This document shows, piece by piece, positions 25,994 through 33,415 of a stretch of 64,000 bases of DNA. The notes below the pieces were generated by a model, which was not told where the DNA came from, made no database searches, and saw only the letters and a program-made list of their open reading frames with translations. Both the position numbers and the translations under genes were made by a program. Each line of letters starts with the position of its first letter. Positions within the stretch are counted from its first letter, which is position 1. The DNA comes from UBA1952 sp965200035 (GTDB lineage: Bacteria > Bacteroidota > Bacteroidia > Chitinophagales > Chitinophagaceae), in NCBI GenBank assembly GCA_965200035.1, contig OZ241334.1, positions 744,001 to 808,000 on the forward strand. The letters are read 5' to 3'.

Positions 25994-25999
25994 TTTTTG
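25992..25999 (+). promoter_or_regulatory. Plus-strand -7 box beside the TetR operator
   Basis: TATTTTTG matches TAnnTTTG and overlaps the end of the operator. It points into 26000-26279, where only a 15-codon reading frame (26019-26066) follows. Confidence 0.5.
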
Positions 26000-26229
26000 C
26001 AGTGATCTTAACAGAGATATGGACGCTCTGAAATGGGTTATTGCTGGAATCGGGAAAGGATATTGATAATGTTTAGCAGCATTTTCCTGAAAGCCGGCAA
26101 CACCTAGATGCTATTCTATTGATCAGGAAATGAGCAAGAAGACTTATAAAAATTCCAAGTCCCGTTCGTATAAAGCAGACAGAAACCAGAACATTATTGG
26201 CGACAACTTTGATAAAATTTTTTGCCCAA
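26000..26229. other. Gene-poor region downstream of the outward TetR-controlled promoter
   Basis: Between the operator and the tRNA-Leu terminator I find no credible gene. A 15-codon frame starts at ATG 26019 (MDALKWVIAGIGKGY); its IAGIGKG faintly recalls the first Rossmann strand of a flavoenzyme. A longer frame beginning at 26130 runs antisense through the tRNA and is rejected. The region may be the remains of a lost divergent gene. Confidence 0.35.
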
Positions 26230-26275
26230 AAAGAAAAGCGACAAAAAGGAAAAAATCATTCCGATTTGTCGCTTT
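26230..26275 (-). terminator. Terminator of tRNA-Leu
   Basis: On the minus strand AAAGCGACAAA (26275-26265) and TTTGTCGCTTT (26245-26235) form an 11-bp stem followed by a T-rich tract, starting four bases beyond the tRNA 3' end. Confidence 0.85.
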
Positions 26276-26278
26276 ATG

Positions 26279-26360
26279 TGCGGGCGGAGGGACTCGAACC
26301 CCCATGCCTCACGGCGCTAGATCCTAAGTCTAGTACGTCTACCAATTTCGCCACGCCCGC
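26279..26360 (-). tRNA. tRNA-Leu, anticodon UAG
   Basis: On the minus strand the acceptor arms GCGGGCG and CGCCCGC pair fully, with discriminator A at 26279. The anticodon arm CTAGA-CTTAGGA-TCTAG places TAG in the loop. A long variable arm (GCCGTGAGGC-like) and a T arm with GTTCGAGTC are present, as expected of a class II leucine tRNA. The CCA end is not encoded. Confidence 0.95.
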
Positions 26361-26371
26361 CTTAGGGGCAG

Positions 26372-26379
26372 CGAAGATA
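26372..26379 (-). promoter_or_regulatory. -7-like box of tRNA-Leu
   Basis: TATCTTCG on the minus strand lies 11 bases before the tRNA 5' end and differs from TAnnTTTG at one position. Confidence 0.4.
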
Positions 26380-26588
26380 GGAGTATTTTTCTTTTCTCCA
26401 ATACCAGGGTCCATTACGTTGCCGCTAGGCAGCATTCAAAATGCCCGGTACTCTCTTTATGAACTGGAAATATCTTTAGGCACTTGGCATATAAGAAATG
26501 TATTCCTAATCTTCCTGCAAATGACCTTTTTTTTTCTCCGGGCAGGCATTATCTTTGCCCGACTTATAACTAGTATAACAGGTAATTC

Positions 26589-26840
26589 ATGTCTCATAAT
26601 AAGATCCTCCCTACCGGTCGCCAGAAAATGATTTTCGTTGTGCATCTGATCATTTTTGCCATCGCCAATACAATCATGTGGATGACGTATAAAGGAAGTA
26701 AGCCGGGCTGGCATTATCCCTGGCCGGCGTGGATTACCGCCGCATGGGGCCTGGCCGTTGTAGGGCATATGTGCGCGCTCTGGACCAGCTATGAAGATCC
26801 CGGAATGAACGACTACGAGCGTCAGGTACAAAACGGCTGA
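26589..26840 (+). CDS. 2TM-domain small membrane protein
   Basis: An 83-residue protein with two membrane helices (about residues 14-33, MIFVVHLIIFAIANTIMWM, and 46-66, WPAWITAAWGLAVVGHMCAL) joined by a short periplasmic-type loop with HYPWP. This fits the 2TM domain family, whose members occur alone or attached to histidine kinases and LytTR regulators. The gene stands immediately upstream of a hybrid kinase but is separated by a strong terminator. Confidence 0.8.
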   Translation: MSHNKILPTGRQKMIFVVHLIIFAIANTIMWMTYKGSKPGWHYPWPAWITAAWGLAVVGHMCALWTSYEDPGMNDYERQVQNG

Positions 26841-26869
26841 TTAAACTTTTTGCTTACAATATTCTTCGA

Positions 26870-26899
26870 CCCTGCAGGTTTATCACCTGCAGGGTTTTT
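26870..26899 (+). terminator. Rho-independent terminator after the 2TM gene
   Basis: CCCTGCAGGT, loop TTATC and ACCTGCAGGG make a perfect 10-bp stem followed by TTTTT. Confidence 0.9.
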
Positions 26900-26988
26900 G
26901 ATTTACCCATCTGAAGCAATTATCCTCCTACCTGAGCAAAAAATACCGTTGAATTAAAATATGTATCTTTTGCGCCCCCGAATACAAG

Positions 26989-29616
26989 ATGCTGAATATG
27001 GAGAATCAACGCTATAAAGAATTACAGCAACGCTATGAACAGCTGACCGATGAGAAAGAGCGCATAGATACTTTTATAGACATTGCCATGGAAGTACGCA
27101 ACTTTGAAGTAGAGCGCGCTATCCGCATGGCAGATGAAATTATCGAACGCTCCAATGCGATCAGCTATACACTGGGCGTTGGACGGGGTCTGAACCTGAA
27201 GGGTTGGTGCAACTGGCGCCTGGGTGAATATGATAAAGGACAAGAGCTGTTGGAGCAGGCCTATCAAATAGCCAGGGACAATAAAAACAAGCCGCTTGAG
27301 GCGCGCGTGCTCAATAATTTTGGCTATATATACCGTGACCGGGGCGACCTCGCTACGGCACTCAATTATTTTGAAAAAGCACTCTCCATCAATGAAAAGC
27401 TTGGAGACGAAGTAACTCAATCGGTAAACCTTTCCGCAATCGCGTACCTGAATTATGATTTGGGTGATTATGAAAATGCTTTACAGTTTGCGCTCAAATG
27501 CCTGCCTATTTTTCAGCGCGCCGCCGACATTCACCGGCTCACGGCGCTCTATCATATTTTGGGCAATATCTACTTCAAGCTGGAATCCTTTGACGAAGCG
27601 CTGCGCTATTTTCAGGAAAATCTAGGGCTCACAGAAGTAGGTACGATGACGTACGATCTGGCGTTGAGCGGGGTTGGCAAAGTACACTATAAGATGCAGC
27701 AGTTTGAGCCTGCGGAAAAGTATCTGAGCCAAGCATTGAAAGCCGCCGAAGAGCTGGGCAACATTGAAGTACAGATCACCAGTACCTTCTACCTCGGGCG
27801 CCTGCACATGGATGAAGAGCATTTCCGTACGGCCAGAAAATACCTGGAGCTGGCATTCAGCCTTTCTACAGAATATGCCCGCCGCCACGACATTATGAGC
27901 GTACACGAGATGCTCTCTATGCTATATGACCGTATGGGCGACATTCCCAAAGCATTTCATCACCTCAAAGAATATGAGCGGATCAAAGAAGAGATTTTTC
28001 AGCAGACGACCTTCAATAAGCTGCGCAATCTGCAGGTGAGGCAGCAGATGGAGCTGGCAAAAAAAGAGAAAGAAGTGGCCGAGCGAACGGCTTCGCTGAA
28101 GCAGCAGTTTATGGCCAATATGAGCCATGAGATACGCACACCGATGAATGCCATTGTAGGCATGACGCGCCTGCTGCAAAGTAAAGATCCGAAGTCGGAA
28201 CAGCAACGTTACCTGAATGCCATACGCCAGTCGGCCGATAATCTGCTCGTCATTATCAATGATATTCTGGACCTTTCTAAAATTGAAGCTGGAAAAATCA
28301 TAATTGAGCAAACAGATTTCAGTCTTTCCGAAGCCATCCACAGCGTACGCGATATGCTGATGCTCAGGGCCGAAGAAAAAGGCATAGAGCTGCGCACTTC
28401 TATCGATAAGGCTATACCGGATATGCTGTGGGGCGACCCCACACGCATCAACCAGATTATTGTAAATCTGGCGGGCAATGCCGTGAAATTTACAGAGTAT
28501 GGATTCGTGGAGATCCGCGCTGTGCTTGAGTCGCGTGAGCACGACCAGCTTCATATACGATTGGATATTACGGACACAGGCATCGGCATTGCACCCAACT
28601 ATGTAGACAAAATATTTGAAAGCTTCACACAGGCAGGAACGGACACCGCACGAAAGTTTGGCGGCACCGGCCTCGGCCTCACTATCAGTAAACAATTGGC
28701 CGTGCTGATGAACGGAGATATCTCTGTTCAAAGCGAATTTGGGAAAGGCACTACGTTCAGCGTGCTCTTGCCGCTTGCAGCAGCCCGCAAACAAGTGGCG
28801 GCTCAGGAAGAGCAGATAAATCCGGATACCATCCGGCAATTGAGTGAAGCATCTATTTTGCTGGTGGAGGATAATGAATTCAACAGAATGGTAGCGGAAG
28901 ATACTTTGCAGGAAGTGCTGCCGGGCATCCACATTGATGTTGCGGTGAATGGCGAAGAAGCTGTAAAGATGGTAGCGGCAAAACAGTATAGTTTGGTGCT
29001 GATGGACATTCAGATGCCCGTCATGGATGGCATAACCGCTACTCAACATATCCGTACTACCCTGCCCGCGCCTGCACGCGATGTAAAAATCATTGCCATG
29101 ACTGCCAATGTGCTGCAGGAAGATGTAAAGCATTACTTCGAAGTAGGCATGAACGCCTATGTCTCCAAGCCCTTCCGCACCGATGAATTGCTGCGCAATA
29201 TGGCTATGGTGATGCAGGATCAGCAGGCGCCGGGTTCTACAAAAATGAACGGTCAGGAAAAAGCTGAAAACCCGCTTCCGGCACATGTTACAGACCGGCA
29301 TTTCCTCAACAGCTTCACCAACGGCAATCAGGAAAAGGTACAGAAGTACATTGGCATGTTTCTCGCAAATGCTCCCCGCCTGCTGGCCAATATCGAAGAA
29401 GCGCTTATAGCCAAAGACCTTTCCTCGGTAAAGATCGCAGCGCACTCGCTCAAACCTCAGCTTTCTTATATGGGTGTAAAAGAAGAGATCAGCAAAGTGT
29501 TTGTAATTGAGCAATTGGCAGGCGAGGAAGGCCATGCGGGAAAGCTGCCCGATCTGGTGGCAAATCTCAAACGGGTATGCGAAAAGGCTTTCGAAGAGCT
29601 GAGTACAGACGCCTGA
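26989..29616 (+). CDS. Soluble TPR hybrid sensor histidine kinase with receiver and HPt domains
   Basis: An 875-residue cytoplasmic phosphorelay protein. About seven TPR units (residues 45-330, for example LEARVLNNFGYIYRDRGDLA) form the sensor or scaffold, followed by a coiled coil (about 340-370), HisKA with His380 in NMSHEIRTPMNAI, HATPase (NLAGNAVKFT, DTGIGIAP, GGTGLGLTI), a receiver with phospho-acceptor Asp673 in VLMDIQMPVMDG, and an HPt domain with His819 in AAHSLKPQLS. All four relay residues are present. There is no membrane helix. The start could be 26989 or 26998. A receiver protein with a C-terminal membrane helix follows 57 bp later and is the obvious partner. Confidence 0.92.
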   Translation: MLNMENQRYKELQQRYEQLTDEKERIDTFIDIAMEVRNFEVERAIRMADEIIERSNAISYTLGVGRGLNLKGWCNWRLGEYDKGQELLEQAYQIARDNKNKPLEARVLNNFGYIYRDRGDLATALNYFEKALSINEKLGDEVTQSVNLSAIAYLNYDLGDYENALQFALKCLPIFQRAADIHRLTALYHILGNIYFKLESFDEALRYFQENLGLTEVGTMTYDLALSGVGKVHYKMQQFEPAEKYLSQALKAAEELGNIEVQITSTFYLGRLHMDEEHFRTARKYLELAFSLSTEYARRHDIMSVHEMLSMLYDRMGDIPKAFHHLKEYERIKEEIFQQTTFNKLRNLQVRQQMELAKKEKEVAERTASLKQQFMANMSHEIRTPMNAIVGMTRLLQSKDPKSEQQRYLNAIRQSADNLLVIINDILDLSKIEAGKIIIEQTDFSLSEAIHSVRDMLMLRAEEKGIELRTSIDKAIPDMLWGDPTRINQIIVNLAGNAVKFTEYGFVEIRAVLESREHDQLHIRLDITDTGIGIAPNYVDKIFESFTQAGTDTARKFGGTGLGLTISKQLAVLMNGDISVQSEFGKGTTFSVLLPLAAARKQVAAQEEQINPDTIRQLSEASILLVEDNEFNRMVAEDTLQEVLPGIHIDVAVNGEEAVKMVAAKQYSLVLMDIQMPVMDGITATQHIRTTLPAPARDVKIIAMTANVLQEDVKHYFEVGMNAYVSKPFRTDELLRNMAMVMQDQQAPGSTKMNGQEKAENPLPAHVTDRHFLNSFTNGNQEKVQKYIGMFLANAPRLLANIEEALIAKDLSSVKIAAHSLKPQLSYMGVKEEISKVFVIEQLAGEEGHAGKLPDLVANLKRVCEKAFEELSTDA

Positions 29617-29673
29617 TATTTGATAACAAAAAATTATTTACTATTTTTCGCACAAAATCATTACACACCCACT

Positions 29674-30183
29674 ATGGCTACACAAAAACGTTATATCTTT
29701 TTAGTAGATGACGAACCCATTCAGAACGAGATGCTTAAAGATTATTTGTCCGAGCGCTTCCTGTATGATGTAAAAATTTATGACAACGGCGAAGCTGCCT
29801 TGCAGCAGATGAGTCTGAACCCCGAAATTGTTGTACTTGACTATCACCTCAATGCACAGGACCGCAGCGCAAAAAATGGCGTGGAAGTGCTGAAGCAGAT
29901 TAAGGATAAATATCCCGACACACAGGTGATCATACTTTCCGGGCAGGATAAGATAGATGTGGCGGTAGATAGCATTAAATATGGTGCTTATGACTATGTG
30001 ATAAAAGGCGAAACGGCTTTTTCAAGGATGGAAAATGTGCTGAATAATATCAGCGAGCTGCACCGGATACGTACGGTAAATAAAGGTCAAAAACTTACGA
30101 TCGCTATTCTCTCGGCAGTAGCCATTGCAGCGCTACTATTTGCATTATACCTGAAATATTTTACCAACGCTTATCATTATTAA
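29674..30183 (+). CDS. Response-regulator receiver protein with C-terminal membrane anchor
   Basis: A 169-residue protein made of one receiver domain (residues 5-130) and a hydrophobic helix at about 141-160 (LTIAILSAVAIAALLFALYL), ending KYFTNAYHY. Receiver residues are complete: Asp12-Asp13, phospho-acceptor Asp56 (VVLDYHL), Ser89 in place of the usual Thr/Ser, and Lys111. There is no DNA-binding or enzymatic output domain. The membrane helix after a receiver is unusual and would tether it tail-first to the inner membrane. The start at ATG 29674 is preferred to a TTG at 29620. It directly follows the TPR hybrid kinase and is probably its relay target. Confidence 0.85.
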   Translation: MATQKRYIFLVDDEPIQNEMLKDYLSERFLYDVKIYDNGEAALQQMSLNPEIVVLDYHLNAQDRSAKNGVEVLKQIKDKYPDTQVIILSGQDKIDVAVDSIKYGAYDYVIKGETAFSRMENVLNNISELHRIRTVNKGQKLTIAILSAVAIAALLFALYLKYFTNAYHY

Positions 30184-30200
30184 GCATCAACTTTTTAAGA

Positions 30201-30237
30201 AAAAAACGCCGGTATCTGAATGATACCGGCGTTTTTT
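30201..30237. terminator. Bidirectional terminator between receiver and sigma-factor genes
   Basis: A run of A, ACGCCGGTATC, a short loop, GATACCGGCGT and a run of T. The 11-bp perfect stem serves the convergent genes ending at 30183 (+) and 30274 (-). Confidence 0.9.
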
Positions 30238-30273
30238 GGGGATATAAGGATGATTGCGTTCATTTTAATATAG

Positions 30274-30858
30274 TCAGCGCAGCACCAGCTGATTCTCTGC
30301 AATCATGCGCCGCAGATTGATGAGGCCATAACGCATGCGCCCTAAAGCAGTATTAATGCTTACTCCGGTAAGGGCGGCAATCTCTTTAAAGCTCTGGTCG
30401 CCATAGATGCGCATGGTGATGACTTCGCGTTGCTCATCCGGCAGTTGCTCAATAAGGCTGCGAATGCTCTCATGGGTTTGCCGCCGCTCGATACCTTCAC
30501 CTGCATCTCCCGTAGCTATAGGAATCAGTTCGGAAAGATCACGCCCATCCGGCAGTATGACTGATATATTATTTCGCACTTTACGGAAATGATCCATACA
30601 TAGGTTGTGCGCTACACGCATAGCCCAGGGCAGGAATTTTCCCTGCTCTGCATAAGTGCCCGACTTGATGGTGCGGATCATCTTCAGAAAAGCTTCCTGA
30701 AAAATGTCTTCTGCAAGAAATTTATCCCGGACCAGCATAAAGATGGCGGTATAAATTTTGTCCTTATAGCGATGAATTAATAGCTCGATTGAACGGCCAT
30801 TACCAGATTGATAGGATTGAATCAGCTCTGCGTCTGTGAGTTGATGAATAGATACCAT
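30274..30858 (-). CDS. RNA polymerase sigma factor, sigma-70/ECF family
   Basis: A 194-residue sigma factor. Region 2 is clear (IYTAIFMLVRDKFLAEDIFQEAFLKM, FLPWAMRVAHNLCMDHFRK) and region 4 carries the helix-turn-helix (LPDEQREVITMRIYGDQSF, SFKEIAALTGVSINTALGRMRYGL). No anti-sigma gene adjoins, unlike SusC/D-linked ECF factors, so this is probably a free-standing general or stress ECF factor. The ATG at 30858 is preferred over one at 30879. A perfect hairpin sits just upstream of the start. Confidence 0.9.
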   Translation of the reverse strand: MVSIHQLTDAELIQSYQSGNGRSIELLIHRYKDKIYTAIFMLVRDKFLAEDIFQEAFLKMIRTIKSGTYAEQGKFLPWAMRVAHNLCMDHFRKVRNNISVILPDGRDLSELIPIATGDAGEGIERRQTHESIRSLIEQLPDEQREVITMRIYGDQSFKEIAALTGVSINTALGRMRYGLINLRRMIAENQLVLR

Positions 30859-31218
30859 ACTTCTTACGTTATGATGCAAAGCAACAGGCTTTGCAGGATC
30901 AAATTGTGTGAGCGTAGAAGTGTGGTCCTATAAGCAGTGTTTAGAAAATGTTAAACGAGAAAAAGAGACAATTATTTTGGCAGATGCGTAAAAAAGTTAA
31001 AATTATTTTCAACCAATACGCTTTAGGTAATATACAGCGTTAATCAGGATTGCCCTTTCGATACTAATAGACGCGCCAAAAAGAGATTTCGTTTGGTAAA
31101 AGCCAAAAAAAAATTAAAATTGATATTTCTGTGACCGATGGCATGAAAAATAAAACCAAGTGAAAGAGATAAAGCGCAATAAATGATCGCCTTATCCCTT
31201 TAAAGTTACCTGATCTTT
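30859..31218. other. AT-rich intergenic region upstream of the sigma-factor gene
   Basis: These 360 bp hold the 5' region of the sigma gene. TGCAAAGC and GCTTTGCA (30875-30895, loop AACAG) form a perfect 8-bp hairpin 17 bp before the ATG at 30858. The rest is AT-rich, with poly-A/T runs and no open frame or recognisable RNA. Confidence 0.4.
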
Positions 31219-31632
31219 CTAATTCCAAACGTATTGCTTCTTGTTAAGCAGAGTAGCTTCACCGGCAATAGTTTGATCACCTGTAGCAGGTTCATACACA
31301 GCACATTCGTAAGTAATCCGGTTTTTTTCAGCGAATATTTCCTTCACTTTTATAACCGCTTCGTACTCATGATCGGCAAACATTGGCTTAAGCCATTTCA
31401 TAGACTGGTTCAGATAGACATGACCATCAGCATACCATAAGGAACCAAAAATCTTGGTAAATACACTGGCGCCCAGGAAGCCATGTATAATACGGCGGCC
31501 AAACATGCTGGCCTTCCCGGCTTCCTCATCCACATGCAGCGGGTTGGTGTCGCCGCTGACGCGTGCATAATCATTTACATCCTGCTGTGTATAGGAAAAT
31601 TTGTGGCGGAATTCGTCTCCAACTTTAAGCAT
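31219..31632 (-). CDS. MaoC-like (hot-dog fold) dehydratase
   Basis: A 137-residue protein with the hydratase-2 signature: YARVSGDTNPLHVDEEAGKASMFGRRIIHGFLGAS contains the catalytic Asp and His dyad (SGDxNPLH) and the conserved GxxIxHG. Members hydrate enoyl-CoA thioesters in fatty acid or polyhydroxyalkanoate metabolism. There is no adjacent fatty acid gene to fix the substrate. It is divergent from mraZ. Confidence 0.9.
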   Translation of the reverse strand: MLKVGDEFRHKFSYTQQDVNDYARVSGDTNPLHVDEEAGKASMFGRRIIHGFLGASVFTKIFGSLWYADGHVYLNQSMKWLKPMFADHEYEAVIKVKEIFAEKNRITYECAVYEPATGDQTIAGEATLLNKKQYVWN

Positions 31633-31821
31633 AAGAATAATCAGAATTTTTAAGTATTACCGGAGCAAAATAGCAAAATATTCTGTGCTGGTAGCGCTTA
31701 AAATCATCTCCAAAAGCACTAAAATTTAAAACATGCCTTCTTTTATCAGTCTATTAAATTATCGATTAGTTAAAGTCAAGTTTATAACATGTTTCGCAGT
31801 GTTAAATTTTCCAACAAATTG

Positions 31822-31837
31822 AATACAAATTTGTATT
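31822..31837. repeat. 16-bp perfect palindrome
   Basis: AATACAAATTTGTATT is identical on both strands. It lies 14 bp before the first DnaA-like box and could be a regulator site or part of the unwinding region. Confidence 0.6.
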
Positions 31838-31851
31838 ACAATATCAACAAG

Positions 31852-31881
31852 TTATCCACACTTATTCACATTTCATCCACA
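31852..31881 (+). promoter_or_regulatory. Cluster of three DnaA-box-like 9-mers
   Basis: TTATCCACA (31852-31860) is the exact consensus DnaA box. TTATTCACA (31862-31870) and TCATCCACA (31873-31881) differ by one base each. All three have the same orientation and start 10 and 11 bp apart, so they lie on the same face of the helix. Confidence 0.7.
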
Positions 31882-31982
31882 ATGCTGTATAGGCTTATAG
31901 CGTAATGTTCTGCTTAATTCATTCATCAATAATTAATTAGGAGAAATAATAAAGGGTGGAAAAATATGTATTGGTTTAATAG

Positions 31983-32007
31983 TGGGAAAAAGTGGGAAAA
32001 CGTGTTA
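31983..32007 (+). promoter_or_regulatory. MraZ-box repeats upstream of mraZ
   Basis: TGGGA (31983-31987), five bases, TGGGA (31993-31997), five bases, and a degenerate third unit TGTTA (32003-32007) reproduce the 10-bp-period TGGGN repeats bound by MraZ in other bacteria. They overlap a weak -7 element (TTACTTTG, 32005-32012), as expected for autorepression of the dcw operon. Confidence 0.8.
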
Positions 32008-32035
32008 CTTTGTGTCGTTATCCTGTTTTTTCACC

Positions 32036-32503
32036 ATGCACCACTTCATCGGAGAATACGAAGTTGCTATAGACGCTAAAGGCCGCTTCCTGCTGCCTGC
32101 AGGCTTCCGTAAGCAACTGCCCGAAGGTGCAGGTGACCGGTTCGTCATCAACCGCGGCTTTGAGCAATGCCTCACCCTATACCCGATGGACACCTGGAAC
32201 AAGCTGTCTGAGCAACTGAATAAGCTGAACGATTTTAATCCGAAGGCACGCGAATTCAAGCGCCTGTTTCTCAATGGCGCCAATATGGTGGACCTGGACA
32301 GCGCAGGACGTATGCTGCTGACGAAGCCGCAGATGGAATTTGCCGGTATCAAAAAGGAAATGGTTTTAAGCCTACAGGGCGATAAGGCCGAAATATGGGA
32401 TAAAGATACGTATTACGAATACCTCCGCCAGCGAGCTGGCAGCTTTAGTCATCTGGCTGAAGAGGTAGCGGGAGGGGCATTTTTTAATTCCATAAATGGT
32501 TAA
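32036..32503 (+). CDS. mraZ: Transcriptional regulator MraZ
   Basis: A 155-residue DNA-binding protein, first gene of the dcw cluster. Two AbrB/SpoVT-like half-domains are visible: GEYEVAIDAKGRFLLPAGFRK near residue 5 and MVDLDSAGRMLLTKPQM near residue 80, each with the conserved D-x-x-G-R. In E. coli and mycoplasmas MraZ oligomers bind TGGGN repeats upstream of their own gene; such repeats are present here. The start at 32036 is preferred over 31982, which lies inside the operator. It ends 3 bp before rsmH. Confidence 0.96.
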   Translation: MHHFIGEYEVAIDAKGRFLLPAGFRKQLPEGAGDRFVINRGFEQCLTLYPMDTWNKLSEQLNKLNDFNPKAREFKRLFLNGANMVDLDSAGRMLLTKPQMEFAGIKKEMVLSLQGDKAEIWDKDTYYEYLRQRAGSFSHLAEEVAGGAFFNSING

Positions 32504-32506
32504 GAA

Positions 32507-33415
32507 ATGCAGGCCCCCACTTTTTACCACACCACGGTGCTTCTGAAGGAAGCTGTTGATGGACTCAATATTCGTCCAGATGGTGTATATGTAGATGCTA
32601 CGTTTGGCGGTGGTGGCCATAGCAGGGAAATTCTGAGCCGTCTCGGCAAGAAAGGAAAGCTCTTAGCTTTTGACCATGATGCCGATGCATGGCGCAATAA
32701 GCCGGACGATCAGCGCCTAGTGCCGGTTACTGAAAACTTCCGTTATGTACGCCGCTTCATACGGCTTCATGGCCACACACAGGTAGATGGCATCCTGGCC
32801 GATCTGGGCGTAAGTTCCTGGCAGTTCGATACTGCAGAAAGAGGATTCTCGACCCGCTTTGCCGGTCCGCTGGATATGCGCATGGACAACCGGATGGAAA
32901 AGACGGCTGCTGAAATCCTGAAAACCTATTCCGAAAAAGAGCTGCACCGCATTTTTGAGCAATATGGCGAAGTGCGCAACTCACGCGAGCTGGCCAAATA
33001 TATAACGGCCCACCGCAGCAATTCGCCGCTGAATGATATTGAAAGCCTGAAGTCACTGATCGCTCCGATCATGAAAGGAAATCCGGCTAAGTATTTGGCG
33101 CAATTGTTTCAGGCATTGCGCATAGAAGTGAATGAAGAGCTTGAAGCATTGAAGGAGTTTCTCACTTATAGTCCTGCCTGCCTGAAAACAGGTGGCCGCC
33201 TCAGCGTTATTTCCTTTCATTCTTTAGAAGACCGGTTGGTAAAAAACTTCATGAAGCAAGGCTTATGGGAGAATACGGTGAATGAATTTGGTCAGCAAAC
33301 AGGACAGCCATTACTAAAGCCTGTAAACAACAAGCCAATCGAGCCGACAGAAGAAGAAATTAATGCTAACCCCCGTAGCCGCAGTGCCCGCCTGCGTGTA
33401 GCCGAAAAGTTATGA
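32507..33415 (+). CDS. rsmH: 16S rRNA (cytosine1402-N4)-methyltransferase
   Basis: A 302-residue S-adenosylmethionine enzyme modifying the decoding centre of 16S rRNA. Signatures: HTTVLLKEAVDGL at the N-terminus, the SAM motif DATFGGGGHS, the DGILADLGVSSWQFD block, and the late SFHSLEDRLVKNFM and NPRSRSARLRVAEK segments. It overlaps the next gene by 4 bp (ATGA). Its place after mraZ is conserved in the dcw cluster. Confidence 0.97.
   Translation: MQAPTFYHTTVLLKEAVDGLNIRPDGVYVDATFGGGGHSREILSRLGKKGKLLAFDHDADAWRNKPDDQRLVPVTENFRYVRRFIRLHGHTQVDGILADLGVSSWQFDTAERGFSTRFAGPLDMRMDNRMEKTAAEILKTYSEKELHRIFEQYGEVRNSRELAKYITAHRSNSPLNDIESLKSLIAPIMKGNPAKYLAQLFQALRIEVNEELEALKEFLTYSPACLKTGGRLSVISFHSLEDRLVKNFMKQGLWENTVNEFGQQTGQPLLKPVNNKPIEPTEEEINANPRSRSARLRVAEKL

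Larger units (their letters stand above)
31633..32035. other. AT-rich divergent region before the dcw cluster, candidate oriC
   Basis: The 403 bp between MaoC (-) and mraZ (+) are strongly AT-rich in 31660-31850, then carry a 16-bp palindrome (31822-31837), three phased DnaA-like boxes (31852-31881) and the MraZ repeats (31983-32007). No gene is seen. The combination of an AT-rich tract beside DnaA boxes is what a replication origin or a DnaA-responsive promoter looks like. Confidence 0.5.

Noticed and set aside
26130..26631. Plus-strand frames at 26130-26327 and 26197-26631
   Set aside because: They read through the antisense strand of tRNA-Leu. The endings GGGTRTP and GLEPP are familiar translation artefacts of tRNA genes.
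27922..29535. 537-codon minus-strand open frame opposite the hybrid kinase
   Set aside because: It is antisense to a complete, motif-rich kinase; its protein has no recognisable domain and is rich in Cys, His and Arg as expected of an antisense shadow.
31640..31800. Small gene or ncRNA in the AT-rich gap before mraZ
   Set aside because: No open frame with a plausible start, and no hairpin terminator inside the gap.
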